Origin: CAZPWF01 sp964610775
GTDB taxonomy: Bacteria; Patescibacteriota; Saccharimonadia; Saccharimonadales; JACQNP01
Assembly (NCBI GenBank): GCA_964610775.1
Contig: CAZSZC010000006.1
Coordinates: forward strand, 1-46,551
Length of the DNA: 46,551 bases
Reading direction: 5' to 3'
The notes beneath the pieces are model-generated. The model had not been told where the DNA came from. It made no database searches and saw nothing but the letters and a program-made list of their open reading frames with translations. Position numbers and translations under genes: made by a program. This document shows positions 18,217 through 27,136 of the stretch, piece after piece; within the stretch, counting starts at the first letter, position 1; each line of letters starts with the position of its first letter.

Positions 18217-19371
18217 CTAATGTAATGAAACAACTACCTCATCACCGTTATTTTGCTCGACAACTTTATCGGCTTGTCGGGCAATTGTAGCGATGTTCAA
18301 ATCATCGTTATGTGCGAGATTAATTATAGCAGGGTCATCAGTGGTTGTCATGACAGAAGCACTAGGGTTTTGTGTAGTTGTAATGGGATTTGCAACCGGC
18401 GGAGTTGGTGTCTGTTGAATGGGTGTAATGTTTGCTGGTGCACTTTGCTCTAGCGCGGGCATGGCTACTGGTTGATCTGGTATAGCTACTATTTGATTAG
18501 CCTTAGGTACTGCGTTTGTTGGCTGTGATTGATCATAGGCTACTCCATTATTGGTCATTTGGGGTGTTGTGGCTGCCTGTTGGTAGTCCATTGGTGGATT
18601 AATGACTTGAGCCATTGGCTGTGTCTGGGTAGGCTGTTGGGTAATTTGACTTGGTACAGGCTGGGCTGTGGTCGTTTGTGTCTGGTCGGCGAACCATTGA
18701 GGGTTACTATTTTCAACTTGTTGAGGCGCCTGAACTTGTGATCTATTTTGTTGCATCATTGCAATTAATTGCTGATGCCTAAGTTGCTCGGTTGAATTTA
18801 TTAGCTGGTCAACATGCTGAACGGTCGGGTTGTCATAATAATCGAGAATATCGAATTCGGTCTGAATCTCATCGTCGTGATTATTATCAGTATTTATGGT
18901 CCCTTCAACCAGACGATCTGATTTTTGTTGGAACAAGTTCGTATCAACATTCTTAACCGCCCAACCACGTGTGTCCACGGTACTGGCTAGAGCCGATAGG
19001 CGATTTCTGACCTCTGATTGAGTAAGATTTTTTGTGAGCTGGTGTTCAATCTTTTTTGGCACGGTTATTGTTACCAGATCTTTGATCCCGGTCTGGTTCC
19101 ATATACGTTTTCGGGGTTTGAACATAAACCTGATCTTGGCTAACAGCCAAACTTCACTGGATTGGTCATGACCAAACGGCGCTGCTAATAATCCAAAAAA
19201 GCCAATGAACGGCAGGAACGGTATGGCCAAAAACCACTTAACAGTCCCTAATTTGAATGCCAAAAGCGAACAAACGATCACGATGATCATATAAATAAAC
19301 TGGCGCATACTAAAAGGGCCTAGTAGTTTATCTTCGGACTCAATATCCTGAATTACCTTATACGTACCCAT
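18217..19371 (-). CDS. PrgI-family (VirB3-like) membrane protein
   Basis: A 384-residue protein whose first 100 residues match the PrgI family of Gram-positive conjugation systems, functional counterparts of VirB3. It starts MGTYKVIQDIESEDKLLGPF, followed by two adjacent transmembrane helices at about 28-70 and the motif FKPRKRIWNQTG. The rest (about 180-384) is unusually rich in Gln, Pro, Thr and Asn with many QQ and TQ repeats and is probably disordered. PrgI members without this tail are about 100-150 residues, so the tail is a lineage extension. It lies directly upstream of the TraC-like and virB4 genes. Confidence 0.85.
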   Translation of the reverse strand: MGTYKVIQDIESEDKLLGPFSMRQFIYMIIVIVCSLLAFKLGTVKWFLAIPFLPFIGFFGLLAAPFGHDQSSEVWLLAKIRFMFKPRKRIWNQTGIKDLVTITVPKKIEHQLTKNLTQSEVRNRLSALASTVDTRGWAVKNVDTNLFQQKSDRLVEGTINTDNNHDDEIQTEFDILDYYDNPTVQHVDQLINSTEQLRHQQLIAMMQQNRSQVQAPQQVENSNPQWFADQTQTTTAQPVPSQITQQPTQTQPMAQVINPPMDYQQAATTPQMTNNGVAYDQSQPTNAVPKANQIVAIPDQPVAMPALEQSAPANITPIQQTPTPPVANPITTTQNPSASVMTTTDDPAIINLAHNDDLNIATIARQADKVVEQNNGDEVVVSLH

Positions 19372-19465
19372 CTATAGGTAAATAGTACCCAGTAATGGGT
19401 AAGTAGTAAAGGCATAAGCAAGTTACTTGCCCTAGAAGCTCTTAACTATAGAAATAGCATATGTA

Positions 19466-20200
19466 TTAATCTTCGAGTTTGGCTCGTAGCTTATTCACGC
19501 GTTTTCGAGAGCTGTTGATCTTGCGTTGTCGAATTCTGGCAGGGATGGTTCTTCCTTCACCACTTTTATCGAGGCTAGCATTAATTCTTCTAGTCTGGTT
19601 TTCAGCACGCATCGCGCGACGTCTATCTTTTTGAATTTGTCTACGTTGTGCTCTAGAGGCTCTAGCCGGCACAACAAAACGCAAGTCTGGAGCCCAGTCA
19701 TCACCCTCTTTCACTTCCTCTGCATCACCGTAATACTGTGAAATTCCTGATATTTTAATATCATTGCCTCGAATTTTTCTTACTTGCTTTTCTCGGCGAC
19801 TAGCATTATGTTTTTCTGAAAAACTCAAAGGTATGTCTTCCCTTTTCTGAGAAGGTGTTTTGAAACCACGAACCAGTCTGGCGCCATGAGGGTCTGTCAC
19901 CGCCTTTTCATATATGACTATTTCGTTACCTTCTTCATCGTTTCTTATAATGTAGCCGTCGTCGGTTGTCTTAACCTCATTACCGTCACTGTCAAACTTT
20001 AATTCCCCCATTTGATCATCTATTCGACCTGGAGCTCTACGAATAACGTGATCGTGGGCTTCGCGTTTTTCAAGTGTTTCTTCTGCCCAGGCTAGCCGAG
20101 CCAGGGTTATAAATCTGCGAACATTTTCAAATCGCTGATGAGTTTCTTCTACGGGTGCAGCTTCTGGTGGTGTGCCAACAGGGTTAATTTCCATGACCAT
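19466..20200 (-). CDS. Basic soluble protein of the secretion operon, function unknown
   Basis: Not recognised. The 244 residues have no membrane segment. The N-terminal half is acidic to mixed with an internal Gly/Asp/Asn-rich repeat-like part (FDSDGNEVKTTDDGYIIRND). The C-terminal 70 residues are strongly basic and helical (RRQIQKDRRRAMRAENQTRR, then RIRQRKINSSRKRVNKLRAK), which could bind nucleic acid, membrane or ribosomes. Two in-frame ATGs (20200, 20194) are possible. A TATGCT hexamer lies 5 bases before the first, suggesting an internal promoter and a leaderless start. It is located between the VirB6-like and PrgI genes, so a role as a cytoplasmic partner is plausible. Confidence 0.75.
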   Translation of the reverse strand: MVMEINPVGTPPEAAPVEETHQRFENVRRFITLARLAWAEETLEKREAHDHVIRRAPGRIDDQMGELKFDSDGNEVKTTDDGYIIRNDEEGNEIVIYEKAVTDPHGARLVRGFKTPSQKREDIPLSFSEKHNASRREKQVRKIRGNDIKISGISQYYGDAEEVKEGDDWAPDLRFVVPARASRAQRRQIQKDRRRAMRAENQTRRINASLDKSGEGRTIPARIRQRKINSSRKRVNKLRAKLED

Positions 20201-20269
20201 ATACTAGCATAAAAAAGGCCGAAAGTCAATAGAGCTCTTATGTATTTTTAACTTTAATTAAAATGAACA

Positions 20270-22231
20270 CTATGAGCCCGGTGCACCCTGAGACATATCC
20301 CCACCGCTCCTAAATCTCTGCATTTCAATTTGTTCTGGAGTAAGGTTGCTACCCCCTGCATCGTATGCACCAGCCAAGGTACGTATTTCTTGTGTAGCTT
20401 CTTGCTGTAACCTCTGGGTTACTCTAGGGTCTATTGGCCCATAGGCGCCATCCGGTAATGTTTTTGCTGCTTGAAGAAGACCAATTTGTTCACCGAGTTG
20501 CTCATCAGTAGATCTTGCTTGTCCTGTTTGCGGATTAACAGCACTAGTATCGACACCAACCTCTTGGAGCATCTTGGCTACATGTTCTCTGGCTGCTGGT
20601 GGTGCGCTACCCGAAGCGTCGCGTAGAGACTTAATTTGCGCTGCAAGTTCTGCCGCTTTTTTGACATCACCCTTAGCTTTTGCATCATTAAAGTCGGCCG
20701 CCAACTGCTCAGTATGCCCCTTAACATATCCAGGGCGACCATTTAGTACGCCGTGCGCACCAAGCTGTCTCATTGATTCGGCACGCATCTGAGAATCAAC
20801 TCGTGTTTTAGCAGCGGCACGCCCGGCACTTCCTTTTGGCCCAGCTGCCTTTAAGCTTTCCATTGCAGCTGTTTGATCTACATGACCAGCACCGGCGAGA
20901 TCTGGCCTCCTAGCGCGCTCAGATGCACTTCTTGCTCCAGCCAGTAGTGCTCCTTCAAGCTGTCTGTCGCCACCAGCGGCATCAATAATAGCCTCGTGCA
21001 TGTCGGACGCATTTGCGTATCCTGTGCCACTTTGAGCGCGTGCAAGTGTCATTGCAGAATTAACAGCAGTAGTAGACCCAGCTCGCTGTGCTCTTTCTAC
21101 CAGCGCCACAGCTCTGGCCAAATCTTCAGGTTGATCCTCTGACCATCGACTGTTGCCATTCTTATCTTTAGCCGCTAATAGCCGTTGTCTAATGTCTTCT
21201 TTGCCACGACCGTATTGTACTGCTTCGGCTAAATGGTCATCTGGCATAACAGCTTTGATATCTGCATTCTTTTCCATTAGCTCTGCCATTTCATTCTGCG
21301 CGTTAACCCCAGCCGCAGAACCAATTCGTCCCTTTTCCCAGAACTTGACACCAGCAGCACCACTGGCCACGAGTGCACCGGATCGCGCGGCTGTGTTAAG
21401 TCTGCCTCTAAAGTTGCTCTCATTACCACCCTTGAACTTGTTTCCACTTTTGGTGGCTGCCCAATTTTCTTTGTATTTGCGTCCACGGTAATTCTTAAGA
21501 CGATCAAAACCGCCCCTACCCTTGTCGTTAACCATGCCAGTTAGGTTGGCGAACATACTACCCGCAAGCTGAAAGGTTTTTGGTATAAGGAAAAATGGTC
21601 CAAAGAATCCCAAAAATACAATCAGCATCTTAATCACATTCTCTGCGCCACCGGTACCTGAAGTTGATACAGCGGCTACATAGCCAAAGGCTCGACCAGC
21701 TGCAATCATAGCCAGAATCATAGGGAACATCAGTAGTAATTTACTGAAGCTCTCCCACCATAATTTCCAATACTTTTCGGTGTTGGGTAGTATCCACAAC
21801 ACCAGCGCAATTGGCGATACTACCAGTAACGCTAATATAACAACCTGCCTCAATACCAATACAAAGAAACCAATCAATAGACTTAGCAAAACAGTGCCGG
21901 CCATAGCAAATAACACACCTACACTACCTGTTGCAAAGGCTGCTGCACCTCCTGCCACGGCACCTCCTGCCGCTAGGGCGGCGAATCCGGCCTGACCACC
22001 CGTAGTGCCCCCGACGGTTGTGCTAGCACCAGTTATGACAGTAAATACGTTTCCTAGAGATAGTTCGGTGCCACTTTGTTTGAAAGGCGCATATATCAAA
22101 CCCTCTACTCCGTAGGCAACCGCTGTGGTTAGGTTGATCATACCTGTAAAAATGAACCAGGATAACTGTATAAGAACCACTGCGATCAGGAGTCGTGGCA
22201 TAACTTTCTTTACTGTATAAGCATCAAACAT
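20270..22231 (-). CDS. VirB6/TrbL-like polytopic membrane protein
   Basis: A 653-residue protein. Hydrophobic helices occur at about 12-35, 85-115, 120-150, 165-190 and 205-225, including the Trp-containing end ALVLWILPNTEKYWKLWWES, typical of VirB6/TrbL channel components. Residues from about 235 on are soluble, Ala/Gln/Arg-rich and helical (with repeated RQ, AxAxxA patterns), probably a large cytoplasmic domain. The gene starts one base after the stop of the preceding gene and is in the same operon as PrgI and VirB4. Assignment to VirB6 is by topology and context, since this family diverges quickly. Confidence 0.75.
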   Translation of the reverse strand: MFDAYTVKKVMPRLLIAVVLIQLSWFIFTGMINLTTAVAYGVEGLIYAPFKQSGTELSLGNVFTVITGASTTVGGTTGGQAGFAALAAGGAVAGGAAAFATGSVGVLFAMAGTVLLSLLIGFFVLVLRQVVILALLVVSPIALVLWILPNTEKYWKLWWESFSKLLLMFPMILAMIAAGRAFGYVAAVSTSGTGGAENVIKMLIVFLGFFGPFFLIPKTFQLAGSMFANLTGMVNDKGRGGFDRLKNYRGRKYKENWAATKSGNKFKGGNESNFRGRLNTAARSGALVASGAAGVKFWEKGRIGSAAGVNAQNEMAELMEKNADIKAVMPDDHLAEAVQYGRGKEDIRQRLLAAKDKNGNSRWSEDQPEDLARAVALVERAQRAGSTTAVNSAMTLARAQSGTGYANASDMHEAIIDAAGGDRQLEGALLAGARSASERARRPDLAGAGHVDQTAAMESLKAAGPKGSAGRAAAKTRVDSQMRAESMRQLGAHGVLNGRPGYVKGHTEQLAADFNDAKAKGDVKKAAELAAQIKSLRDASGSAPPAAREHVAKMLQEVGVDTSAVNPQTGQARSTDEQLGEQIGLLQAAKTLPDGAYGPIDPRVTQRLQQEATQEIRTLAGAYDAGGSNLTPEQIEMQRFRSGGDMSQGAPGS

Positions 22232-22232
22232 A

Positions 22233-23411
22233 CTATTCCTTACTTACCGCTTGTCCAATAATCATTACCAACCCTATTAGTATAAGCAAAAAGGTAGCAA
22301 TGTTTTTAAAATATGACCACGATTGCTTAAGTTGCGAATTGTCATACTGCTTGGAATTAACATTAAGAAGGTTTTCTGTGATTGCCAACAGACCATGATC
22401 ACCTATTAGTATGGAGTCTATTGCGTCAAGTACGCCACACAAAACCCAACCCATACTTACCTTTGCATTCTGTTCACAGTTTGGCTTAGTGCCATTTTCT
22501 TCATTGCCTACACCAGGAGTTTCCTGACCGCCCTTACTCTTAAAATCTTTTTGGGCTTTTTCTGCCGCTCCTGCGGTCGCATTCATACCTTTAATTATTT
22601 CATCACAAGTATATTTCTGCTCGTGGTTATCGTTTCCTATTCCAAAGCCTACTGGCTGAAGCTCTCCAGAACCAGATTTAAGGTTATATTCTAATGACTC
22701 ATTCTTGCCACTATCATCGACTACTTGGACTTTCGCGGTACCACCCTTTTTTGGTTCGCCATCCGCACATTTTTTTAGAAAAGTTGCTTTAAGATTGAAA
22801 TACTTTGATGCATCATTCATATCTCCATCAAGCTTCATGCCAGGATAGCGTTTCTTAAAATAGTTTAGTAATTTTACCGACCGTGCTTCGTTAGATTCGT
22901 TATATACATCATAGCCACCACCGTCCTCAGTATCGTTAAAGTATATTCCAGCATCAACTACCAGATCGGTACACTTTACGCCAATAGTGTCGCATGCCGC
23001 CGTAACATCGGGTGCTGCTTGCACAAATATGCCGTTTTGGAAAAAAGTACAAGCGCCAAAACCGTTTTCTTTATTTCTTTCTGCCAAAAAACCGATCGCA
23101 ACCTCTTGCCCGCTAAACGTAGCTCCTGCACCCTGCCCTTCGTCAAACAATCTTCCCTCATTCAACTTATCTGACGATATGCTATCGCCTCCACCGGAGT
23201 GCCAGCCATTCCTTTCACCGCAAGCCATTAAGAAGTGCATTGTTTGGTAGATTGCTGCTTCCTGTGTTGGTGAATTAAGTGGTGGGTCTACTGCGCTAAC
23301 CCGCACAGGCAATAATGATATAAGAAGTGAAAATAAAAATACCGACAGCAGACCAATAGATCCAAATTGAGTAGACAACTTCTTGCGATCAATGTGTATT
23401 TTCGACATCAT
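22233..23411 (-). CDS. Exported membrane protein heading the secretion operon
   Basis: A 392-residue protein without a recognised family. The N terminus is a signal or anchor helix at about 18-38 (GLLSVFLFSLLISLLPVRVSA). The middle is an extracellular domain with about ten cysteines (for example MACGERNGW, FGACTFFQNG, CDTIGVKCTDL), probably disulfide-bonded. A C-terminal segment has two helices (about 330-350, 368-388; IATFLLILIGLVMIIGQAVS). That last part resembles the start of a TrbL/VirB6 unit continued by the next gene. It is the first gene of the leftward operon, opposite the pilin cluster, across a 77-base divergent promoter region. Confidence 0.72.
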   Translation of the reverse strand: MMSKIHIDRKKLSTQFGSIGLLSVFLFSLLISLLPVRVSAVDPPLNSPTQEAAIYQTMHFLMACGERNGWHSGGGDSISSDKLNEGRLFDEGQGAGATFSGQEVAIGFLAERNKENGFGACTFFQNGIFVQAAPDVTAACDTIGVKCTDLVVDAGIYFNDTEDGGGYDVYNESNEARSVKLLNYFKKRYPGMKLDGDMNDASKYFNLKATFLKKCADGEPKKGGTAKVQVVDDSGKNESLEYNLKSGSGELQPVGFGIGNDNHEQKYTCDEIIKGMNATAGAAEKAQKDFKSKGGQETPGVGNEENGTKPNCEQNAKVSMGWVLCGVLDAIDSILIGDHGLLAITENLLNVNSKQYDNSQLKQSWSYFKNIATFLLILIGLVMIIGQAVSKE

Positions 23412-23488
23412 ATTATGAAACTTATGCTTTTATCTTATACTAAAGTAGAATATTATAATAGAAGCAAATTTCTAAAACATATAAAAAT
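23412..23488. promoter_or_regulatory. Divergent promoter region between secretion operon and pilin cluster
   Basis: An AT-rich 77-base spacer between two operons of the same apparatus. A perfect TATAAT on the plus strand is at 23454-23459 and a near-palindromic TATTATAATA surrounds it, so the opposite strand also carries -10-like hexamers. No clear -35 can be assigned. One shared control region would couple expression of core genes and pilins. Confidence 0.5.
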
Positions 23489-23971
23489 ATGAACCCCAAC
23501 AATTATCAATCAAATCCAGCACCCGACTATAGTTTCATAACCGGTCAGGGTGGACCTGAGCTGCAGCCTAAAAAAGCAAACACAAAGGTGATAATCATAT
23601 TTGCCGGACTGGTTCTGCTGGTTGTTTTGACGATAATTCTCGCCGTAGCATCGAAGAGCAGTAATAGCGTTAAAGAATCCGTAAGCCAAACCCAAAGCGT
23701 TGCTACTAGTCATTTAGCATTAGTTTCCGAAGGCAAACTGGATGAGTCCAAACAACTATTTAGTGACCCTAATAAAGTAAAACCCGAAGTTTATACATAT
23801 ATATGGAGCACATTTATGCCTTCAGGATATAGCTTGAAAGGCTGTAAGGTGACGGCAAGTGACGACAGCTCTGCTACGGTATGGTGTCCTTTCAAGAATG
23901 ACTCCAGCAAAGGCAGCATTTTGAAATATTCAATAATTAACGGAAAAATAGACAGCATTAGCAATGCGTAA
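23489..23971 (+). CDS. Small single-pass membrane protein, function unknown
   Basis: A 160-residue protein. Residues 1-33 are polar and Asn/Pro/Gln-rich, one transmembrane helix spans about 34-55 (VIIIFAGLVLLVVLTIILAV), and the outer domain (about 60-160) has two cysteines (GCKVTAS and VWCPFKND) probably forming a disulfide. The outer part has the length and pattern of NTF2-like DUF4878-type domains (LVSEGKLDESKQLF), but this is uncertain. Its stop overlaps the first pilin-like gene by 8 bases, so it is co-transcribed with the pilin cluster. Confidence 0.7.
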   Translation: MNPNNYQSNPAPDYSFITGQGGPELQPKKANTKVIIIFAGLVLLVVLTIILAVASKSSNSVKESVSQTQSVATSHLALVSEGKLDESKQLFSDPNKVKPEVYTYIWSTFMPSGYSLKGCKVTASDDSSATVWCPFKNDSSKGSILKYSIINGKIDSISNA

Positions 23972-24827
23972 ATTTATAAATACACTAACTGGTATCGTCC
24001 TGCCTGCTCTAATACTCGTAAGTTCATCTGTGGCTGTCACGATATTAACCCAGACAAATCCTGTGTTTGCAGAGGCTGCAAAGTGTAGTGTCCAGTCTCC
24101 AATTGGTGGAGGCATGACAGAATGCTCCAAAGTAGCTCCAATTCCAGGTTATTCAGGAACCTTTGATGAAAATAAATGTTACGAAGTAATACTAAGCACA
24201 ACAACTCAGGTAACAGAAAAACCTTGCGATAAACCACCTTTCGCCAAGGATTTCACGGTAGTAGTTTGTAAAGACGGTAAGTCTTATCAAGGCACAGGTA
24301 GCCCCGAAGAAGTTTGTAAGGCCAATGGTACGGAACTACAAGACCAAGTCATTACGTGCCTTGATGGCACAACAAAAACGCTGCCTTCTAGCGCTGATGA
24401 CGCCGCAAAGATAGAAGCTTGTAAAGATAACTGTGGCTATAACGCTAAAGATGGTAAAAAGTGTAGCGACGAAAAGATAGCAGAAAAAACAAAACAAGCG
24501 AGTGCATCAGCCGGAAGTGCCAATACGGATGCGGGCCTAGATGCCGAGAGAAAGGCTGTGCGCGAATGTCAGGGCGATGCCTGTGTTACCAACAACCCAT
24601 TAGTTAAAATGGTTACGCAATTAATAAACTTTACCAGTGTGTTGGTTGGCATCATAGTGGTTGCGGTGATAATTTTGGGTGGCATTGAATATGCTAGCGC
24701 TGGGGGTAATCCGAATAAAGTTGCGTCAGCAAAACATAGAATTACCAATGCTATACTGGCATTTGTAATGTATATCTTCTTCTTCGCCTTCTTGCAATGG
24801 CTAATACCTGGGGGAGTTTTTAAATAA
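23964..24827 (+). CDS. VirB2/TrbC-like pilin-family protein 1, with Cys-rich ectodomain
   Basis: A 287-residue protein and the longest member of the local pilin family. It has a signal peptide at about 1-36 ending in VFAEA and a Cys-rich extracellular region at about 37-205 with a dozen cysteines. The C-terminal family module has two transmembrane helices (about 213-245 and 258-282) joined by a short loop with GGIEYASAGGNPNKVASAKH. Family members share the pattern (V-x-I-I-x-GG-x-x-Y-x-x-x-x-G-(D/N)P-x-x-I-x-x-A-K). The ectodomain could be an adhesive or tip structure. It overlaps the preceding and following genes, in one operon. Confidence 0.8.
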   Translation: MRKFINTLTGIVLPALILVSSSVAVTILTQTNPVFAEAAKCSVQSPIGGGMTECSKVAPIPGYSGTFDENKCYEVILSTTTQVTEKPCDKPPFAKDFTVVVCKDGKSYQGTGSPEEVCKANGTELQDQVITCLDGTTKTLPSSADDAAKIEACKDNCGYNAKDGKKCSDEKIAEKTKQASASAGSANTDAGLDAERKAVRECQGDACVTNNPLVKMVTQLINFTSVLVGIIVVAVIILGGIEYASAGGNPNKVASAKHRITNAILAFVMYIFFFAFLQWLIPGGVFK

Positions 24828-25384
24828 TGACAGCAAGTCGACTCAATAAGCTAAATAATATTTTGAGTGTTGCGGCAGCAGTGTTTTTGCTAACAACCAT
24901 GCTTGTTTTGCCAAAGATTGCATCGGCGCAAGAAAAAAAACCGGCAGACGCTAATAAGCCAGCTGCAACTGCGCCAGCACAAAGCAAGCTAGAACTTGCA
25001 AAGCTACCGGATTGGACAGAGTGTAAACCTCCACCAGCTAACTACCAAGAGCGTTACGGAATACCAACATGGTACAAGTATTTACCCGCGTACAAGGCTC
25101 CTGGCGTCGCTGCCTGTACGCCATTAGGTGGTCAGAGTTTTAGCGAAGAAGGATTAAAGGTTATACCCGCCATAGGACTGGCCGTTATCGAAATATTACT
25201 CAGATTGGTTGGAATTGTATCGGTGGTGTTTGTTATGTATGGAGGTTTCCAATATCTAATAAGTCAGGGTGAGCCAGATAGAATACAATCCGCTAAAAAC
25301 ACCGTACTCAACGCCATAATAGGATTAATCATAGCCATGATTGCCACAGTGTTAGTTAACTTTATCGGAAAGAGTCTTAAATAA
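24827..25384 (+). CDS. VirB2/TrbC-like pilin-family protein 2
   Basis: A 185-residue paralogue. It has a signal peptide at about 1-35 (cleavage after IASAQ), an Ala/Pro/Lys linker, a short Cys-containing region (DWTECKPPP, VAACTPLGG), then the two-helix pilin module. The loop is GGFQYLISQGEPDRIQSAKNT. The ATG overlaps the previous TAA by one base. In VirB2 pilins the loop faces the cytoplasm and the helices pack into the pilus wall. Pro- and Cys-containing leaders are unlike classical VirB2 and suggest an extra outer part. Confidence 0.8.
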   Translation: MTASRLNKLNNILSVAAAVFLLTTMLVLPKIASAQEKKPADANKPAATAPAQSKLELAKLPDWTECKPPPANYQERYGIPTWYKYLPAYKAPGVAACTPLGGQSFSEEGLKVIPAIGLAVIEILLRLVGIVSVVFVMYGGFQYLISQGEPDRIQSAKNTVLNAIIGLIIAMIATVLVNFIGKSLK

Positions 25385-25683
25385 TGGATAAACTAAACCA
25401 GATTGCTATTTTAATCGGTCAGGTGGTAGATAAGAGCCAGGTTAATATTCCTAAAGTAGAAAACCCAGACCAGAAGATTAAGCCAATAATGAATCTATTC
25501 TTGGGGCTAATGGGTGTAATATCTGTGCTAATGATTGCAATTGCCGGGTTTAAATACACTATGTCTATGGGCGATCCGGGAGCTATTAAGAAAGCTAAAG
25601 ACACCATACTGTATGCATTTATAGGACTTTTTGTTGCGATACTGGGAGCCGCTATTGTTAACTTTGTGTTGGGGCAATTCTAA
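25384..25683 (+). CDS. VirB2/TrbC-like pilin-family protein 3, without signal peptide
   Basis: A 99-residue member made almost entirely of the two-helix module: LGLMGVISVLMIAIAGFKYTM, the loop SMGDPGAIKKAKDT, and the second helix ILYAFIGLFVAILGAAIVNF. Unlike its five paralogues it has no N-terminal signal peptide, only about 30 polar residues. It may therefore be inserted by the YidC or Sec pathways without cleavage, or act as a membrane base subunit. Start and stop overlap its neighbours by one base each. Confidence 0.8.
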   Translation: MDKLNQIAILIGQVVDKSQVNIPKVENPDQKIKPIMNLFLGLMGVISVLMIAIAGFKYTMSMGDPGAIKKAKDTILYAFIGLFVAILGAAIVNFVLGQF

Positions 25684-26081
25684 TGAAAATGAATGTAATT
25701 AGACAACTATTACTTGCACTAATTTTGGCAGTTGTATTTATTGTTCCGGCTAAGATACACGCGCAGGATGTTGATCCTGCTAATCCGACAGGAAAAGTTT
25801 GTCAGGCAGCCGGTGCCACTGGTGCGGCCTGTGAATCTAAATCCGATGACCCCATAACTGGAAGCGGTGGTGTTCTTAAGAAAGCAATAACCCTAGTGAC
25901 CATGGCTGTGGGAGTAATATCCGTGATAATGATAATTCTAGGAGGTTATTCTTATGTGATGTCCAACGGTGATCCACAAAGAATCGCTTCGGCACGCAAT
26001 ACTATTCTATACGCAGTTATAGGCTTAGTTGTTGCTGCTTCCGCCCAGTTCATAGTTGGTTTTGTACTAAGTAAACTTTAA
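25683..26081 (+). CDS. VirB2/TrbC-like pilin-family protein 4
   Basis: A 132-residue paralogue with a signal peptide (about 1-28, cleavage after IHAQ), a short region with two cysteines (VCQAAGATGAACES), and the two-helix module with VISVIMIILGGYSYVMSNGD and the loop DPQRIASARNTILYAVIGLVV. This is the minimal secreted pilin architecture, close to the last two members. A sequence such as VDPANPTGKVCQ after the cleavage site marks the mature N terminus. Confidence 0.82.
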   Translation: MKMNVIRQLLLALILAVVFIVPAKIHAQDVDPANPTGKVCQAAGATGAACESKSDDPITGSGGVLKKAITLVTMAVGVISVIMIILGGYSYVMSNGDPQRIASARNTILYAVIGLVVAASAQFIVGFVLSKL

Positions 26082-26094
26082 ACAAGGAATAAAT

Positions 26095-26622
26095 ATGAAA
26101 CGAATCACAAAATTCATAACTACCCTACTGGCTACATTTGCCATTATCACGCCATTTGTTTTTGCTGGAGTGGCTGCCGCACAGCAGAATGGCGACCCAG
26201 GTGCACCTGCTCCCACCGGTGGTACTCCTCCTAGTAGCACTACTACCCAAACCAACGGGGCTACCGGTAATTCTGGTAAGGATGCGGTCTGTAAAGGTGT
26301 AGAGCTTACTGGTGGTACCTGTGATGCGGCCGCTGCAAATAGTTCGGTCGGAAACCTTATAAAACAAGTTATCAACACGCTTAGTGTTGTGATTGGTGTT
26401 GTATCGGTCATTATGATTATGATTGGTGGCTTCAAGTACATTACATCTAACGGTGACTCAAATAGCATTCAAAGTGCCAAAAACACTATACTTTACGCCA
26501 TAATTGGCCTTGTTATAGTTGCGGTTGCTCAGCTTATTGTTGTGTTTGTTTTGGGTAGGGTTGGTAAAGCTACCGGTCAACAGCCGTCTGCACCTGGTCA
26601 GAGCCAACAGCAAAACCCATAA
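26095..26622 (+). CDS. VirB2/TrbC-like pilin-family protein 5
   Basis: A 175-residue paralogue. It has a signal peptide at about 1-26 (VAAAQQ), a Pro/Thr/Gly linker (PAPTGGTPPSSTTTQTNG), two cysteines (AVCKGVELTGGTCD) and the module IMIMIGGFKYITSNGDSNSI with the second helix ending VVFVLGRVG. A Gln/Pro tail (QQPSAPGQSQQQNP) extends beyond the second helix. A 13-base gap with AAGGAAT serves as ribosome site. The spacing cysteines are conserved in members 4, 5 and 6, which suggests a disulfide. Confidence 0.82.
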   Translation: MKRITKFITTLLATFAIITPFVFAGVAAAQQNGDPGAPAPTGGTPPSSTTTQTNGATGNSGKDAVCKGVELTGGTCDAAAANSSVGNLIKQVINTLSVVIGVVSVIMIMIGGFKYITSNGDSNSIQSAKNTILYAIIGLVIVAVAQLIVVFVLGRVGKATGQQPSAPGQSQQQNP

Positions 26623-26626
26623 TATA

Positions 26627-26656
26627 TTGAATATTCGTAACTGGTTGTGGTATAAA
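26627..26656 (+). promoter_or_regulatory. Promoter of the last pilin gene
   Basis: TTGAAT at 26627-26632 and TATAAA at 26651-26656 are 18 bases apart and lie 31 bases before the ATG at 26688, which has its own AAAGAGG ribosome site. An independent promoter would let this pilin be made in excess over the others. Confidence 0.5.
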
Positions 26657-26687
26657 CTTAACTAAGGTCAAATAAAAGAGGTATAAC

Positions 26688-27116
26688 ATGTTAACAAGAA
26701 TCAAAAATATTATGTTAAGTCTGACGCTTGTTGGGGCAATGGCATCGCCAATGGCAATTCCAATGGTGGTTCATGCTCAAACCGAAGAAGCACAAATTCA
26801 AGATAGTTTGTGTGCTGGTGCTAGTCTTAGCGCTGACCAGCCTTGTGATACGGCTGCTCGTGACGAGGCACAGTCGACAGTAAGTAGCTTACTAACATCA
26901 GTTATAAACATCTTCTCTCTAGTAGTTGGTGTTGTATCGGTCATCATGATTATCATCGGTGGTTTCAAATATATTACTTCTGGTGGTGAATCGGCTAACG
27001 TTAGTGGTGCTAAGAACACGATTCTTTACGCTATCATCGGTCTTGTCGTTGTGGCTCTTGCGCAGATTATTGTTCGCTTCGTACTCGCGAAAGTTAACCA
27101 AGCAACAAGCTCATAA
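26688..27116 (+). CDS. VirB2/TrbC-like pilin-family protein 6, probable major subunit
   Basis: A 142-residue paralogue with signal peptide (about 1-30, cleavage after VVHAQ), a short mature N terminus with two cysteines (LCAGASLSADQPCD), and the two-helix module VISVIMIIIGGFKYIT with loop SGGESANVSGAKNTILY. It is set apart by a 65-base spacer, a promoter and a strong ribosome site, and is followed by a terminator. These traits suggest it is the abundant pilin of the set; that is inference. Confidence 0.82.
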   Translation: MLTRIKNIMLSLTLVGAMASPMAIPMVVHAQTEEAQIQDSLCAGASLSADQPCDTAARDEAQSTVSSLLTSVINIFSLVVGVVSVIMIIIGGFKYITSGGESANVSGAKNTILYAIIGLVVVALAQIIVRFVLAKVNQATSS

Positions 27117-27136
27117 TAGCTAATCCTTGATAACTA

